DNA of 64,000 bases from Lepidodermella squamata (lineage: Eukaryota > Gastrotricha): assembly GCA_047495785.1 (NCBI GenBank), contig JBLDXI010000013.1, forward strand, positions 3,472,001 to 3,536,000, read 5' to 3'. Below are positions 22,225 through 35,066 of this stretch, piece after piece (the first letter of the stretch is position 1; each line of letters opens with the position of its first letter). Both the position numbers and the translations under genes were made by a program. Under the pieces are notes generated by a model, which saw nothing but the letters and a program-made list of their open reading frames with translations, did not search any database and had not been told where the DNA came from.

Positions 22225-25200
22225 TCACCATGCAAGTTCTTTGTAGAAGAATGAAGTTGACCCGCTGCGCCACACCGCTAATTTTCTGATTTGATCGGCA
22301 GCCAGCAGTAGAATTGCAAATGGTATTGCCGGAACCCACCAGAAGCCTCTGATTGGCGCCATTCCGAAAGCATCATTCACCCCGGGGCAATAGCTTAGAA
22401 AGACTGCGACTCCCGTTTCAATCAGAATACCTACAATGAGTTTCCAATTCTTCCCTAAAAATGACAAGTTGAGATTTTCGAAAATGAGCTTAACAACAAT
22501 CTCACAGTCATGTTTCAAAACCGAAACTCGACGAGATTTACAGCATATCACGCAGAACCATTGCATTGTTATGATTGATAAGAAGTAGACTGAATTGAGG
22601 ACCTTCTCCAATTCTTTACGCTGCTGGTAAGTCCATTCTTGTCCATATGAATCTGTGAGATCGTTAACAGCTAAAACACAGCTTAAAGTTTCAAAAAGCT
22701 ATAATTTCAGCTGTTCAAGTACCTGATTGATCCCATTGGGATGTAAGTCGTGAGCTAAATACGTCCGAAGGCAGAAAGCCATTGTCAGCAAGGCAAACTA
22801 GGTAGGCTAAAAAGGCTCCTGCTACTTCAATGACTCCATTCTGACCATAAGCCACCGAAACAACCTTCCCGGTTACCAATCGATCTTTCTGAAAAAGAGC
22901 AGGTGGTTCAGAAGGGGCTATGACTTGCAGGAAGGCTATACCTTCAAACTTCGAGGTTTCCTTTTCATTATGTCGCTTTCAGCTCGTTCTGCGTGCAACA
23001 TCACAGCTGGGGCCATATCGGTAACCAAGCATACGACCAACATAGCCAGGGTACCCATCGGCTGTGGAACCCCGAGGACTACGAAAGCAATGGCGGCCGC
23101 AATTTCAGGAGGATTAGCCACCAGAATGTAACACAAAGTCTTAACCAAGTTATCGAACAAAAGTCGACCCTCTTCAATGGCATAGGCGATGGTTGCGAAG
23201 TTGTCGTCTAGTAGAATCATATCGGCGGCTTGTTTAGCGACATCAGCCCCGGATCGGCCCATCGCCACGCCGATGTCAGCTGTTTTCAGGGCCGGCGCGT
23301 CATTTACCCCATCTCCGGTGACAGCGACGATATTTCCCGCTCGTTGGAAAGCTTCGACTATCCTGAGTTTTTGCTGGGGTGATGTCCTCGCGAAGACGAT
23401 TTCCCAGTATCTTGACAACGAGTAATCCAACTCAACTGGAGACATTTCCCGGAGCTGATCGCCTGATATCACAAGAGCGTTGGGTTTTTCATTTGATCCA
23501 GCAAGTACATCGTCGGCAGTCTTCGAACTTTCAGTGAAAATGCCTACTTTCTTGGCTATCGCTTTTGCAGTGAAAGGATGGTCTCCAGTGACCATTGCTA
23601 TCCGTATTCGAGCCTCTCTGCATTTTCTCACGGCCTCAGGAACACCCGGTCTTGGTGGATCAATTAAAGAGATAAGGCCGAGAAACTTTAGCCCAGTTGT
23701 AGGGAAGTTACAAATGCCCTGAGTATGAAAGGCGTAAGTTACGGGGTATTGATCTGCTGGGAGAGCAAGCTCAGCGAAACCGAGAACCCTCTCGCCAAGC
23801 CCCCCGAGATGGCTGTAAGCTTCATTGACCCTCGCCTTGATCTCTCGAGTAATAGCCCAGTCTTTATCGTGCAATGAAATGGTTTCACACATCTCCATGA
23901 CCTTCTCCGGAGCCCCCTTAACAACAAGCAAGAAACCATTACCATCAGGGTTTTCATGAATTGATAACTGGAACCGATTAGTCGAATTGAACGGTATTTC
24001 AGCTCGCTTTGGCCATTTAGCTCGATAGCGTTCAACTGAACCAGTAACAAGTTCGCAGAATTTCAGCAAGGCTGATTCGGAACCATCTCCAAGGCATTCT
24101 CGCTCCATAACTGGTTTCGCTTCTTCGCCATATTTGAAAACAGCCCTCGAGCATAAAGTAGCAACTCGAATCAAGGCATCCCAGCTATCTTCTGATTTGT
24201 ACCTCAGAGCCATGTCAGCTTGAACAACTCTGTTACTCAGCCAAATGTTTGACACTGTCATTTTGTTTTGCGTCAAAGTGCCGGTTTTATCTGTGCAAAT
24301 CACTGAGGTTGAACCAAGAGCTTCAATCGCCTCAAGATGCTTAACCATAGCGTTTTGCTTAGCTAGTCGTTTAACAGCTATGGTTAAGCATAGGGTGAAT
24401 TCGATAATGACACCTTCTGGCACATTTCCGATCAAAATTCCGATAGCGAAAACGAAAGCTGCGATCCAGTTGCTTGTATCTCGGATGAGAATCACTGCCA
24501 GAAAGATTATTCCCATTGTAGCAGCGAAGCCGAAAATTACATAGACAAATCGTTGGATCTCCCGGGACAACGGCGAAGGTTTAGCCTCCATGCCTGTTGT
24601 TAGCCGGGCTAGCTTACCCATAAAAGTTTGACTGCCAGTGGCAGTGACAACCGCAGTAGCAGTGCCTTGAGAATGAAAATACTTCTGTCCGAAAACGAGT
24701 CGCAAGCAAAAGAATGGCATACCATCGATGATGAAAGTAGAGAAGAACACCATATTTTTGCTCTCAACGGGATTGTCGTGGGTACATTCGTGTGACAACG
24801 GTTTGGGCTCACTTTCGCCAGTTAAACAAGAATTGTCGACTCGCAGATTTGAACTCGCAAGAATGCGGCAATCGGCGGGTACTTTGTTACCGCCTGAGCT
24901 TTTTCAACAGTGAAAGGTGCATCTCAACGATTAAATGTTTGCTGCTTACTTTTCAGTTGGATCAAATCTCCTACGACCAGTTCCTCGACAGGTATAACTT
25001 TCCTTTGTCCCCCTCTAACCACGGTTGCGAATGTTGGAAGAAATCGATTGAAGGACTCGATTATTCGATTCGATTTAGCCTCTTTCAATTATAAAAAAGA
25101 GAGAGTTAAGGATGCTTGAATGGTAATGGATGAGGAAAGATTAACGAATAGGCTGATTGGGTAAAGACGTATGTTTCCTATTTTGCTCGCTAATTGACTC

Positions 25201-26504
25201 TCAGGTGTTGTTAAATTTCCACTCTCCCCTCTTGCACCAGTTTATTTGCCTCGGATCTCTGTTTTGATCATGCCACACGGTTCAACAGGCTAACACAAAT
25301 TACGGAACCTCTAAAATTATCTTGCACCTAGGAAAACTCGACGTCTGCTGACGGCTACTTTCCCAGGGAGCTTTTCCTGCGCAATCATATGATGCATTTC
25401 TATTTTGAGGTAATAATAATGTTGAGTAGGCAAAGTGAACTTAGACCTAATTATCCAGACGTTGAAGAGAGGGTCAAATCATATTGAACTCTTAATAATC
25501 CCTTATACTGGACTTGCTATCAAAACCCAGAAACAATGAGGGACATTAATTATTGTAGGCTAGTTTAGAGGTTAAACAGTACGTCCTACTTGGTCAAGCA
25601 ACGATTGATATCGACCTTGCTGTCGACTTTTTTGGAATTTTGCTACGTAACCATGATCACGATGCTTAGGAATAGAGTAAATCAGAACTCAGAGCCATTG
25701 GGAAAACCATCATTGAACTACGTAAGTCAGTCTCCAACGTCACAGGAATCTATCTTTGCTCAACGTGGAAAAGTTTGAAAGGTCATCAATGCGCCCTAAA
25801 ATTGCGTAAACATTCACTGCGGTAAGGATATTATGAGATAAAAGGCTACAAACTTATAAGTTACCTTGAGCATAGGAAAATGCAGATGTTATGAGAACTA
25901 CGCCAGCCAGGACGCATCCAAGATAGAGATTGTCGTTAGGAACAACGTTGCTCTGAGAATTTTGCAAGCCATACGCCGCAAAGCACAGGATTGAACCAAC
26001 CCAAAGCATCAAACAGAATCCACTGAACAGATGCCGCGAGTACTTCAACCATTCAGGTGCGGAAGGTGGCGGTCGGATGCGGTTCAAGCCGTTCGCATAG
26101 AGTCGCTCCTGAACTTCCGCTTCAATGAGCCCTCTGCTAACATTCGTCCCAAGTCTAGCGATCAAACTCGGTACTGATATCTTATGAATATCGCCCATTG
26201 TCTCTTGTTTCAGAGCTTCCACCTCAGCCGTTTTGCGGTTGCGCGTTAGCAAAGAACCAAAGAAGCCTTCGAGGAACCGTCGCCATAAGTGGCGTTTAAC
26301 ATGCCGCGGCGTGATCACGGAGTTTTGCCTACTCAGGATTTTAGCTCGTGCTTTATTAGCCTTGGGCCTCAAGCCTGCGAACGGATAGATTGTCTGGTGC
26401 ATCGATTCTCCCGGCGGGTGGATAACGATACCATGATCCTCGCTGTTCCGCGCCTGAAGCGCATTCGTCGATACTCGAATGTCGGGAACAGCGTTGTTGA
26501 TCAT
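22225..26504 (-). CDS. P-type ATPase alpha subunit, Na+/K+-ATPase family, divergent ion sites
   Basis: Seven exons (26504-25865, 25081-24950, 24893-24723, 24665-22942, 22888-22723, 22670-22506, 22454-22225) join in phase to 1,075 residues. The catalytic parts are intact: LTGESEPKP in the actuator domain, CTDKTGTLTQNKMTV with the phosphorylated Asp, KGAPEKV, MVTGDHPFTAKAIA and TGDGVNDAPALK. M1-M2, M4 (NVPEGV), M5, M6 and the M7-M10 region align well with animal alpha subunits, including SYCPG and the C-terminus. Several cation ligands differ (pig numbering): S775 to A in M5, D804 to C and G806 to V in M6, D926 to C in M8, E953 to I in M9; E327, Y771, N776, E779 and D808 remain. The protein should sit in the plasma membrane and hydrolyse ATP, but ordinary 3Na/2K exchange is doubtful. 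It is probably a paralogue of the housekeeping pump. Confidence 0.88.
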
Positions 26505-28001
26505 TTTTCTATATTTTGAAGAATTTCCAACTACGTATGTGAGTTCAAAAAATGCGCAATGTTTATATAGCCCAGCCTACTTTCTGCGCAATTGTGGGGA
26601 TGCGTACATTTCGAGATTGCTTTCAAGGTGTTGAATTTGAAACCACTCGTCGTCGATTTTGACCCGCATCGCCACGTGCGCATGATGTTTTGCTTAACTT
26701 TTGCTGAAAATACACTGTATTTTCATCTTTTCCACACGATGCCTTCTTCCGAGTTGACGAGTGCAAAATGATGCCGATGCCTCTTTTCACGCCAGCAACG
26801 TGAATATATTTATGAAACTTGAGCAATGATTTTCGTTAAATCCATTTTTTGGTGCCTTTTCTAGCTGTTTCAGACACTATAACCTGGGCAATAGCTAAAG
26901 GCCAAAGAAATGGCCTGTTTGATTTTCCAAAAGCTAATCAAACTATAACATCGGAATCTTGAAATAATCCAAGCTCGAAACTCGCAAATCGAAATCGAAA
27001 TCCGTCACACGTTTAAATTCTAATACAAAATGTCACTTTCATTTTTGCGGGTTCGGGGTGCATTAGCAATAGCCGCCGTTGGAGCAGGAAAAACAAAACA
27101 GAACGGTTCCGATGACCATTATACGAATGTAACAGCATATGTATAGCAATAGTATGACATCGCCCAGGGTGTCCTAACAGAGAATCCAAATCGGACCGGT
27201 TTTGATTCGTGTGACTGTTGGGGGCCCTTATAGCCCTTATGGGATGATTGCGCCAGGTGAAACCGTTAGACACCCCGGGGTCCCAGAAATACGATAAAAT
27301 ATGCCAAGGGTAATATTTAATATTTTGAGCCGAATTTGGGACGACACAGCGCCCCAGCAGAAAAACCAAAACCAAATCGGACCAAGTTTGATTCGTGTGA
27401 CAGCTCTGTGAGGGGGTCAGCAGGTAAAAACGATGTTTTGAGCGTCTTGGTGGCGCTTAGACGTCGTACGAGTTGGGCGGTGAATCCAGCTATCCACCAA
27501 GAATAATGAAACCGAGAACCATTAAGCGGTTACCTTAGCGCGCGCGCTGATTAGTCGATCGGTCATAACCATAGATAAACCTATAAACCTTTATCTATGG
27601 TCATAACTATGGCTGCGGCATGAGACATTTTGGCCGTACAGTCCACTAATAAATTAATTAATGAAAATGATCTTGCCGCTCCAGTGGCATGGTTTCAAAT
27701 GACTACGGCAGTAAACCCCAGTATAGTCGCTCTTGGTCAACTACTCTCGTCAACTTGGCAAAAAGTGGTTCCATGAATCTCTCGCGGTACATCTCAGTTT
27801 CGCTGCTTCATTAAAAGCGCCCAAACCACAAACGGCACCTGCTGAGGTCTTTTTGAAAAGATTAAGGAAGAACGTTAGGCAATATTTTTTATTCTTGTGC
27901 TCAAAACGAATGTGGGACACTATCAGGGTTGTGTTACACAATGTTTTCGAAACTCAACTTTTAGGTTTGTCAAATTGTCAATACTTATTCGCGGCGTTTT
28001 T
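26505..28001. other. Intergenic, with a hairpin at about 27,562-27,607
   Basis: No gene is supported on either strand. CATAGATAAA and TTTATCTATG form the arms of a small stem-loop within an imperfect palindrome that includes GTCATAAC on both sides. Confidence 0.45.
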
Positions 28002-30412
28002 TCAAGCCGGTGATGCTCTGAACGGTGAGGCTCTGAACTTCGAGGTAGTATCGATTCGCTCCAATTTGAAGTTGGAGATGGAATCGACTCGCCCCATTCC
28101 TAAGTTAGCCTTCGCCACGGCACCAAACATGAACACGCTAGTCGTCCCTGAGGAAATTAATGAGAAAGCGGAGGCGGCTATGTAACGATTCGTAGTCGAA
28201 CTGATAATGCCAATTATCATGAGTGACGCAACAAATATTGCCGTGGCATTAATTATCGCAAAATTGAGCCACTTAAACTCTGCGTCATTTTTCAGTAATG
28301 GATACCTCCTCCTTAGAACGTACATTAGAAAAACTGATGGTACCAGCGGCAAAATCAGGAAAGCAGCTAGAATGAGAAGCCACGTGGAAGAATTACTTGA
28401 GTAGCAAACGTTAACCAGGGTTGTGTAATAAGCATCTTCCTCGCGATCGTATACCGCAGATGAAGTCATATTGACCAACAAATGCTTCATCGGATCCAAG
28501 CAGAACCAAATTAGCAACGTAATAGCCACGGGGACAACAGGTAGGGAACATCGACCGAATGTGGCTAGACCAAATTTTGCGGCATGGTCGAAAGATTTGT
28601 CACTATTAGGCTTTAAGGCGCGGATATAGAGTAGTTGGTTCAATAATGAAGAATTAACGAAAGCAAGACCGATAGCAGTCAAAACGTGGGAAATGTAACA
28701 CGCCGCCGTTGAAAATGGGCTAGTTTCAATTGCGAAGAAAATCGCAGCGACATTAAGAAGGATGCACCCTAATAGCGTGAAATACTTCATGGGAGTCCAA
28801 ACTGAACTTTTCTTGAAAATGATCGCCGGAATACCCATCACGATTTCGACAACCGTCAACAAAATAGCAATCGTGATGACAGCTATGAAGTTTTCTCTTG
28901 GAACGTCATCGATCAAAACAATTCTTGGAACCGTATCGTTGGGAGGCTTCCCATCTGCAGTTCGCCATAGAGAGATCTCCTTCAATTTGTCAACGACATA
29001 GTCTTTCCCATTCTCAACATCACCTCCGACTCGACAGTGGATGTCGTAGATCAGTTGGAGGGATGACGTCTCCTGAGACCAGACTGATACATATTGCGGC
29101 TCATTGTCTAGTTCCAACCGGGATGAATATTTGGTATAACCAACTCTCAGACCAATATATTCAACCTTCCCAGCTGTTGCATTGGCGATCTTCATAACCT
29201 GCTCAGGCTTCTTTCCGAAGTCTCTCAGAGTCATGTTGTATTTGGCCAGATTGTTCTCAGTATCATGCAAGGTTACCACAGTTTGTAGCATGGCGTCGTA
29301 GCACTGATGTCGTCGGTGGAAGTCCGCATAGACTCTGTTTTCGGTGTAATTCGCGATCATTTGGTCCAACGAATCGACTGTGTGACCTAGTGTCGAGGTG
29401 ACGTTGCTTTCGATGGCGAACGACAGACCACCAAGCCAAAATGTGTACTTCAACTGCTCAAGAAGTACGGATTTCGGACATCCGGGTATTACCGGGTCTG
29501 GCAGTTTCGTCGGATCATTGAATGAAGATACCATGGCTAAAAACGCGTATCTTGGCCCTGTCATCCCAAGACCATAAGAGTAACACAGGAACTGAATGAT
29601 GTTGTCAGCTCCGTTGACGAAAACAGCTACAACTCTTGCATCGCTGTTACTCAGTGGCTCTAGAGCTTCGTTGGAGAACTTTTGAATCATGTCGTAGTAC
29701 ACAGCCGTGATGCCGAATTGACGAAGTTGGCTTTGAAAGTAGTTGACCATCGAATAATCCAGGAGACTGACAGTTGAGACAATCCCTATTCTCCGCCATT
29801 TACCAACATCTCGAATGAAGTTCAAATACGAAAAGCCGACCAGTTCACCCGGCAACCGGGTTCGGTATAAGTTACTGTACAGCCTTCTGTTGCCTGTGAA
29901 GAAATCAGAGGAGCATCCGTAACTTATCCCGACCATGTTTGTCTCATCGATAGCCGAAGCATAACCCTTACAACCTATAAAAGAGAATTATTATCGACTC
30001 TGTTAGTTAGGATCCGAAAGCTGTTACCTGTGCTCGTCCTTGGAGCAACCGTAACAACACTCTGATACACCGGCTTTGTAGCATTCGGCTGAAATAATGC
30101 GCCACTTTCGAACTTTTGCGAGTATGCAAAAAGTCGTCGAACAGCCATAACGCCATCATTTCGATCTTCATCCTGAAAATCGAGGGCAATTCTGTAGTTG
30201 GGCAGGATGTCTCTTCTTGAATTGACCGTATCTGCTACGATTTGCACCGCCGTTCGACAAATCATCGCATCACCGGGTTTCGACTCCATGAATGGAATCT
30301 GAACCAAGACTAGCAACGTGTCATCTTTACTTGCAGCACTTTGCTGTGCTAGCAAGGTGAACATCGAAAATACCAGCTTGATCGTCGAACTCATCATTTT
30401 TGGTTTTATCAA
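28002..30412 (-). CDS. GABA-B-like class C GPCR, copy 4
   Basis: Two exons (30412-30028, 29974-28002; 53-bp intron) encode an intact 785-residue protein. Order is signal peptide, Venus-flytrap domain (NSRRDILPNYRIALDFQDED, then GCKGYASAIDETNMVGISYG across the splice), seven helices with WFCLDPMKH, and a C-terminal tail slightly longer than in copies 1 and 3, ending in a repeated FRASP. It is about 17 kb from copy 3, with unrelated genes and the MULE between them. Its promoter block is the best preserved. Plasma-membrane receptor of unknown ligand. Confidence 0.87.
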
Positions 30413-30461
30413 TTAGGAAAAGGGATAATGAGATGAATGGCAGAGATTGCGGCAATTTCCC

Positions 30462-30540
30462 CTCAATTTATATGTCGGTTGAAAGTGAGTGGGCTTCTAC
30501 CTTACAGCCAATTAAAAATCACATGGCTCGTAGTCAAATC
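30462..30540 (-). promoter_or_regulatory. Shared promoter block of receptor copy 4, with TATA-like box
   Basis: Minus-strand order is GATTTGACTACGAGCCATGT, AAGCCCACTC, then CATATAAATTGAG about 50 bp before the start codon. The same order occurs at copies 1 and 3. The TATAAA match makes a core promoter likely. Confidence 0.55.
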
Positions 30541-31286
30541 AACGGCGTGTTCTTGGAGGCGTCCTGAAACTCTCAAATTTCTAGTAAATTCCCAAAAGCG
30601 TGAGCTCATTAGCCTAAAAATCATAATTCTATCATAATTGACACGCGATAAATGTCTCCGTGATATCATTCGATGACGTCTGATATCGTCAACCATCGAA
30701 CACGTGATGTTTGGTATCTAAAATTAAAGCTATAAACATCAAATTTGTCATCAACAATCAGCTTAAGTGGATGCTTTAACCCTGTATTAAATTTGAGAGA
30801 ATCCATGCCTGATGTGTGCAGAATTACGGACTTCTCTTCAAAAATGTGAGTTTGTTCGTTAGGGTGAACTCATAATTTTATAAGCTTCATAGCAATTTCG
30901 TTGCTTCATTTCATCCAATAAGTGTGTCCTGTTTGTCAAGGACGTTGAGTTATGCAGTTTTTAAGACAATAATCTTATACCTGAGCTGATTAGCTATGCT
31001 GTTCCGAAACAGATGGACCGTCTTTCATCTGGGCAACTCAGATTTGGCGAGAAATAGCCATAAGTCACGACATGGTGACAGTTATATAGTCAATTTCATA
31101 GCTCATAAACGCGTGACTGTAGGAGGTGCAGCATTCGACAAAAATCCCAGGGATTTTTTTAATGAATTTTATTTCGTTTTTCTGGAGGTTCGCAACAATC
31201 ATTTTGAATCAAAATTGCAATCAGACTCCATCAATCTTTGAAATTAAAAAAACAGTCAATTTTTTTCCGTTTCATGCACCATCATA
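30541..31286. other. No gene recognised
   Basis: Intergenic sequence between receptor copy 4 and the four-transmembrane cluster. Only short frames without family features. Confidence 0.4.
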
Positions 31287-31995
31287 TCAATATCCGCCTT
31301 CGGGACAGAAAATGCAGCACAGCAAGGTTCCAACGGCCATAGTTAGCACTCGAGCGCCGTAGTAGACAGCCGTGATGATGGCCATAATGTTGGCACAGCC
31401 GTAGTTATTCACACAGCCAGCGCCTGGGAGTCGAATCGAGTCTTTCGCTGACAGCAGGGCGATTATAAGCATGGCGAACCCGACTACCGATCCAACAATC
31501 GAAGTCACCGTTGCAACAAACTTCGCTGTGGAAAAAAAACAAAATTCAAGAGTAATGCTCAAAAAAATAATTAAAAATATTTTGAAAATTGAAAATTTTA
31601 AAGGGTGGAAAATTAAATTTTCAATTTTTTAAATTTAAATTTAATTTAAATTTATTATTTTCTATTAACTGAATTAAAATTGCAAATTGAAAAAATCAAA
31701 AATTAAGTTTATCAATTTTCGAAGATGTTTTCGAACCTGTCGCTGTGGAGAAAAGACCGCGATCTGAACGGCAGCACACGCAAAACATGACAGCCATGGC
31801 GATTTCGATGAGAGACAGCCCAATGACGATTCCGAAAGCGTGTAAAAACGCAACTCGATCACCGCGATACTTGTCATACTCGACTATGAGCAGTAGACCG
31901 GCCGTTGCGAAGGCTAACGGCGCCAGCGTGGCACTCAAGTCTGAAACTTGTCGCACGACTGACCGCTTACCGGCTCGACCAGTTTGAAAGTCCAT
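31287..31995 (-). CDS. Four-transmembrane protein, paralogue A
   Basis: Two exons (31995-31737, 31525-31287; intron 211 bp) give 165 residues. Exon 1 encodes two hydrophobic helices (LAPLAFATAGLLLIVEY and a second ending MAVMFCVCC); exon 2 encodes two more, separated by GAGCVNNYGCANIMA. The same intron position and the GC...GCAN signature occur in the next two genes, so this is a tandem family. I do not recognise the family. Topology is like tetraspan proteins in general, but the tetraspanin CCG motif is absent. Probably a membrane protein with both ends cytoplasmic. Confidence 0.7.
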
Positions 31996-32242
31996 GGTTA
32001 ATAGTTATTTTGAGGTGAGAAATCAAGGAAGAAAATCGCTTATAAGAATGAATGGTTAATGCTGTTTGAAAAATCTGATTGCTTTTGAAATCAAGGAAAC
32101 TGAATCATAAATATCAGTTTTACGTAACACACAGTGCACGTCAATCAAAACTACGTAACAATGGTGTAACAAAACCTCATGTTTATTGAGTCATCGAATG
32201 TTTGAAAAAAAATAATAGAGATTTTTAGCGGTGGTTTTCATC

Positions 32243-32961
32243 CTAACTTCCTCGCCAGCACATGATAAAGCACCACCAGACGCTGGCTAAGCGGCCACAT
32301 GAATAAACAGCGATGACGATGCCAAGCAAATTGGCACAGCCGAAATTATCGACACAGCCTGGTTCGACTGGTTTTGTTACGGATTCTGCGCTAGTGATGA
32401 TAGATTCATCGCTGATAAAATCTATAGGTAGGCTGTTGTAGTAAAAGGTCAGGCCGAGAAGTAGTAGGGCCGAAATTGAGCTCATTGTAGTTGTGATCAC
32501 AGTTGCCATTTTAACTAAAAAATAATAGTTTTTAATTTTGAGATTTTCCAAAAACATATTTTAAGAAATAATTCAAAAATGTATTTCTAGAATATTTAAA
32601 AAAATCCAGATTTAATTTTTGAAAAAATGATTTTTCCAAATTTATTTGAAAATCTGAGATACTTACCTCTGATCATCGGTTTTCGGCCGATATGTTGCTC
32701 GCTGTTATTTGTGAAAAAGCAGTTGATGCATATCACAAAGGGTAGAATAATGTCGAGTACAGTGATCAGGGCCGAAATAGTGCCGAAAGCAGTGAGCCAT
32801 GACGCCTCACTGTGGCCTCGATATTTCCCCGCCAGGGTAAATCCGAGGCCGACGATGGAGAATAGGAAAGTTGTGCCAGCACTGAGTAAATGAACACCGA
32901 GAAAATGAAACGCCGTTAGGGTATACCGATTGTCAAGTCCATCAAAATCTATCTGCTCCAT
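32243..32961 (-). CDS. Four-transmembrane protein, paralogue B
   Basis: Exons 32961-32667 and 32514-32243 join in phase to 188 residues. Exon 1 has two helices around KYRGHSEASWLTAFGTI, similar to KYRGDRVAFLHAFGIV in paralogue A. Exon 2 has two helices with EPGCVDNFGCANLLG between them and an extended loop (residues SDESIITSAESV) before that motif. The donor is a strong GTAAGT. Unknown family and function; duplicated from its neighbours. Confidence 0.68.
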
Positions 32962-33523
32962 TTAATATAGGTCAATTGAACTAAAAAAAACATTTCAAAT
33001 GGAAATAGGACTGATTTTTCGAAAATTCTGCTTTCTATGCCTATAAAAGTATTTTACTAGAGCTAAATTAGTTGACCGATGAAGCGGCCGTATATGGATT
33101 TTTTGATGTGCGTAACTTGTAAGTGCTAATATTAGCCGCTATATTGTAATCAATAAAACGAAAAACTGACCGTAGTGCAATATATTGAATAGTTTTTTCG
33201 CGCATTTTTAAACGCACGCTATCCACACCGCCGTCACTCGTCACCCTGCTCGCGATCCCTTTACTAAAGTTGCATTCATATTTCCCCACAGGTGTATTTT
33301 CACGTGTATTTGCTGGCATCGGTTCATATCATCAAGAGATTCGTAATATAGGATCGAGAATAGCGTTTTTATTTTTTTTCATCGTAGCTTGTTTACCTGA
33401 AAATTTGCACGCATAAAGTGCATAATAATTTTTCCTCGTAATTTCACGCTTTTATATATATATATAATTAAAATTATTGTTCAGTATTTTTTAGGCAGTG
33501 ATGGATCGCAATTTTCAACGACA
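32962..33523. other. No gene recognised
   Basis: Spacer between paralogues B and C, with a short TA repeat near 33,452. Confidence 0.35.
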
Positions 33524-35066
33524 TTATCTTTGGCCGAAGTACATGAGGCAGAAAACTGACGACATTCCAGCCACCATAATCGACCGAATCGAGTAGAGGG
33601 CCATGGTGCCTAGAGTTGCGATGTTGGCGCAGCCGAAGCCGTGGAAACACCCTGCCGCATCGGAATATTCCATTTCACTACTACTGCGAAGGGCTATGAT
33701 CAGCAGGACGAAGCCGATTATTGAACCGAGGGCGTAGACAACAGTTGCCAGCATCAACACTAGAAATAAAGATTTACAAGAAAGAATAATTAAGATTCGA
33801 AAATGCATAAAAAAGGTACTCAAATTACCTCGAAACAGGAAAACTACGGAAAATATGGAGTCCCATTTTTGTTTTTTCCAAGTTTAAGAGCAAACCAGTA
33901 GGCTTTGGCAAGGATTGGAAGATGAATCATCAGATAATGCCTAGTCAATTTTGGTAGAATTTATAGCATTTTTGAGGGGCATTTCATACCGTCATCGTTT
34001 CGATACCGTAACGAAGGGTTACTTTTGACAAAAATATTTCAGTATAGAAAATCGCACATTTTCCGGCCCGCCGGCGTTTCCTCCGCGCGCGCGCTCCCAT
34101 TGGTTGGCTCGTTTTCCGCGTAAATACGCCTCGCTCGCATTTATTGCGCAACAAATAATTGCGCGCGCAGGAAAATGGAAAATGGAAAATCAGAAAATTT
34201 GGGTCGAAATTTGATCAGTTCTATATGGCCCGAGTAGCTCAAATCAAGAAAAACATTCTAATATGCTTTTTCGAAATTTAATGATTTTTCTCTGATTCTC
34301 TGGGAATTTTCCGAATTTCTTATGGGAGTCAAAAACTCAGACTCGGTAGAGGAATTCCTCAGAATCTTTTGTTGCACATGGGACGCAACCTAGCTTAGTC
34401 GGAAAAACGCATGATCAGGGTCTGAGTCGAAAATTAATGTGAAAAAGAGCCTTAATAAGGGGCTGTGAAATTCTCAAAAAATCACGGAAAATTCGTCCAA
34501 TTGTTTTACAAAAGGAATGTTTATCTTGGTTTCATTTGTCACCTATTTAGAACCGTCATTTTTTCTTTGAAACATCTAAAAATGATGGAAATCATACCTA
34601 GAGTAGCTTTTTGCACATCTTTTTGCGAGAAGCTACTGGCATTAATCGTCGGTTTAATGCAAAAGTGAAACACCAGGTATAGCGAGATTTCAGTGATCGA
34701 TATCGTAATAACAGCAGTAAGCGCCGTTGCAAAGGCCGTGTAGTCACCCCGATAGAGGCCCTCTCTCAACAAGACAATCGCGATCAGCGAGAAAAAGAGA
34801 GCCAACGAAGCTGAAGCAATGTCGCGCATGTTGAATTTGCCGCTCGAGCCGTGTTGGCCAGGGCCGCCCATCATCATCATGCCGCCCGGGTTTGGCATCA
34901 TGCCAGGCGGCGGCATCATCATTCCGCCGTTCATTGGACCGTGACCGTGGCCGTGGCACGGCTGCCCGCCGTGGCTGTGGCCGTGCTGCATATTTCCACC
35001 GAATTTAGCCGCTTGTTCCTGTAACACTCGCAGCGACTCAGGATCCATTGCCGCCATGTTATACAT
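33524..35066 (-). CDS. Four-transmembrane protein, paralogue C, with His/Met/Gly-rich N-terminus
   Basis: Exons 35066-34598 and 33759-33524 (intron 838 bp, same position and phase as in A and B) give 234 residues. The C-terminal two thirds follow A and B: two helices around YRGDYTAFATALTAV, then two helices flanking AAGCFHGFGCANIATL. It differs by an N-terminal extension of about 75 residues holding QHGHSHGGQPCHGHGHG, then Met/Pro/Gly runs (MMMPPPGMM, GGMMMMGG). His- and Met-rich tracts often bind copper, zinc or nickel in other proteins; that role is only inferred here. Confidence 0.7.

Noticed and set aside
27013-27375. 120-codon minus-strand frame
   Set aside because: Composition is irregular and no hydrophobic or domain pattern is convincing. 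No splice partners found.
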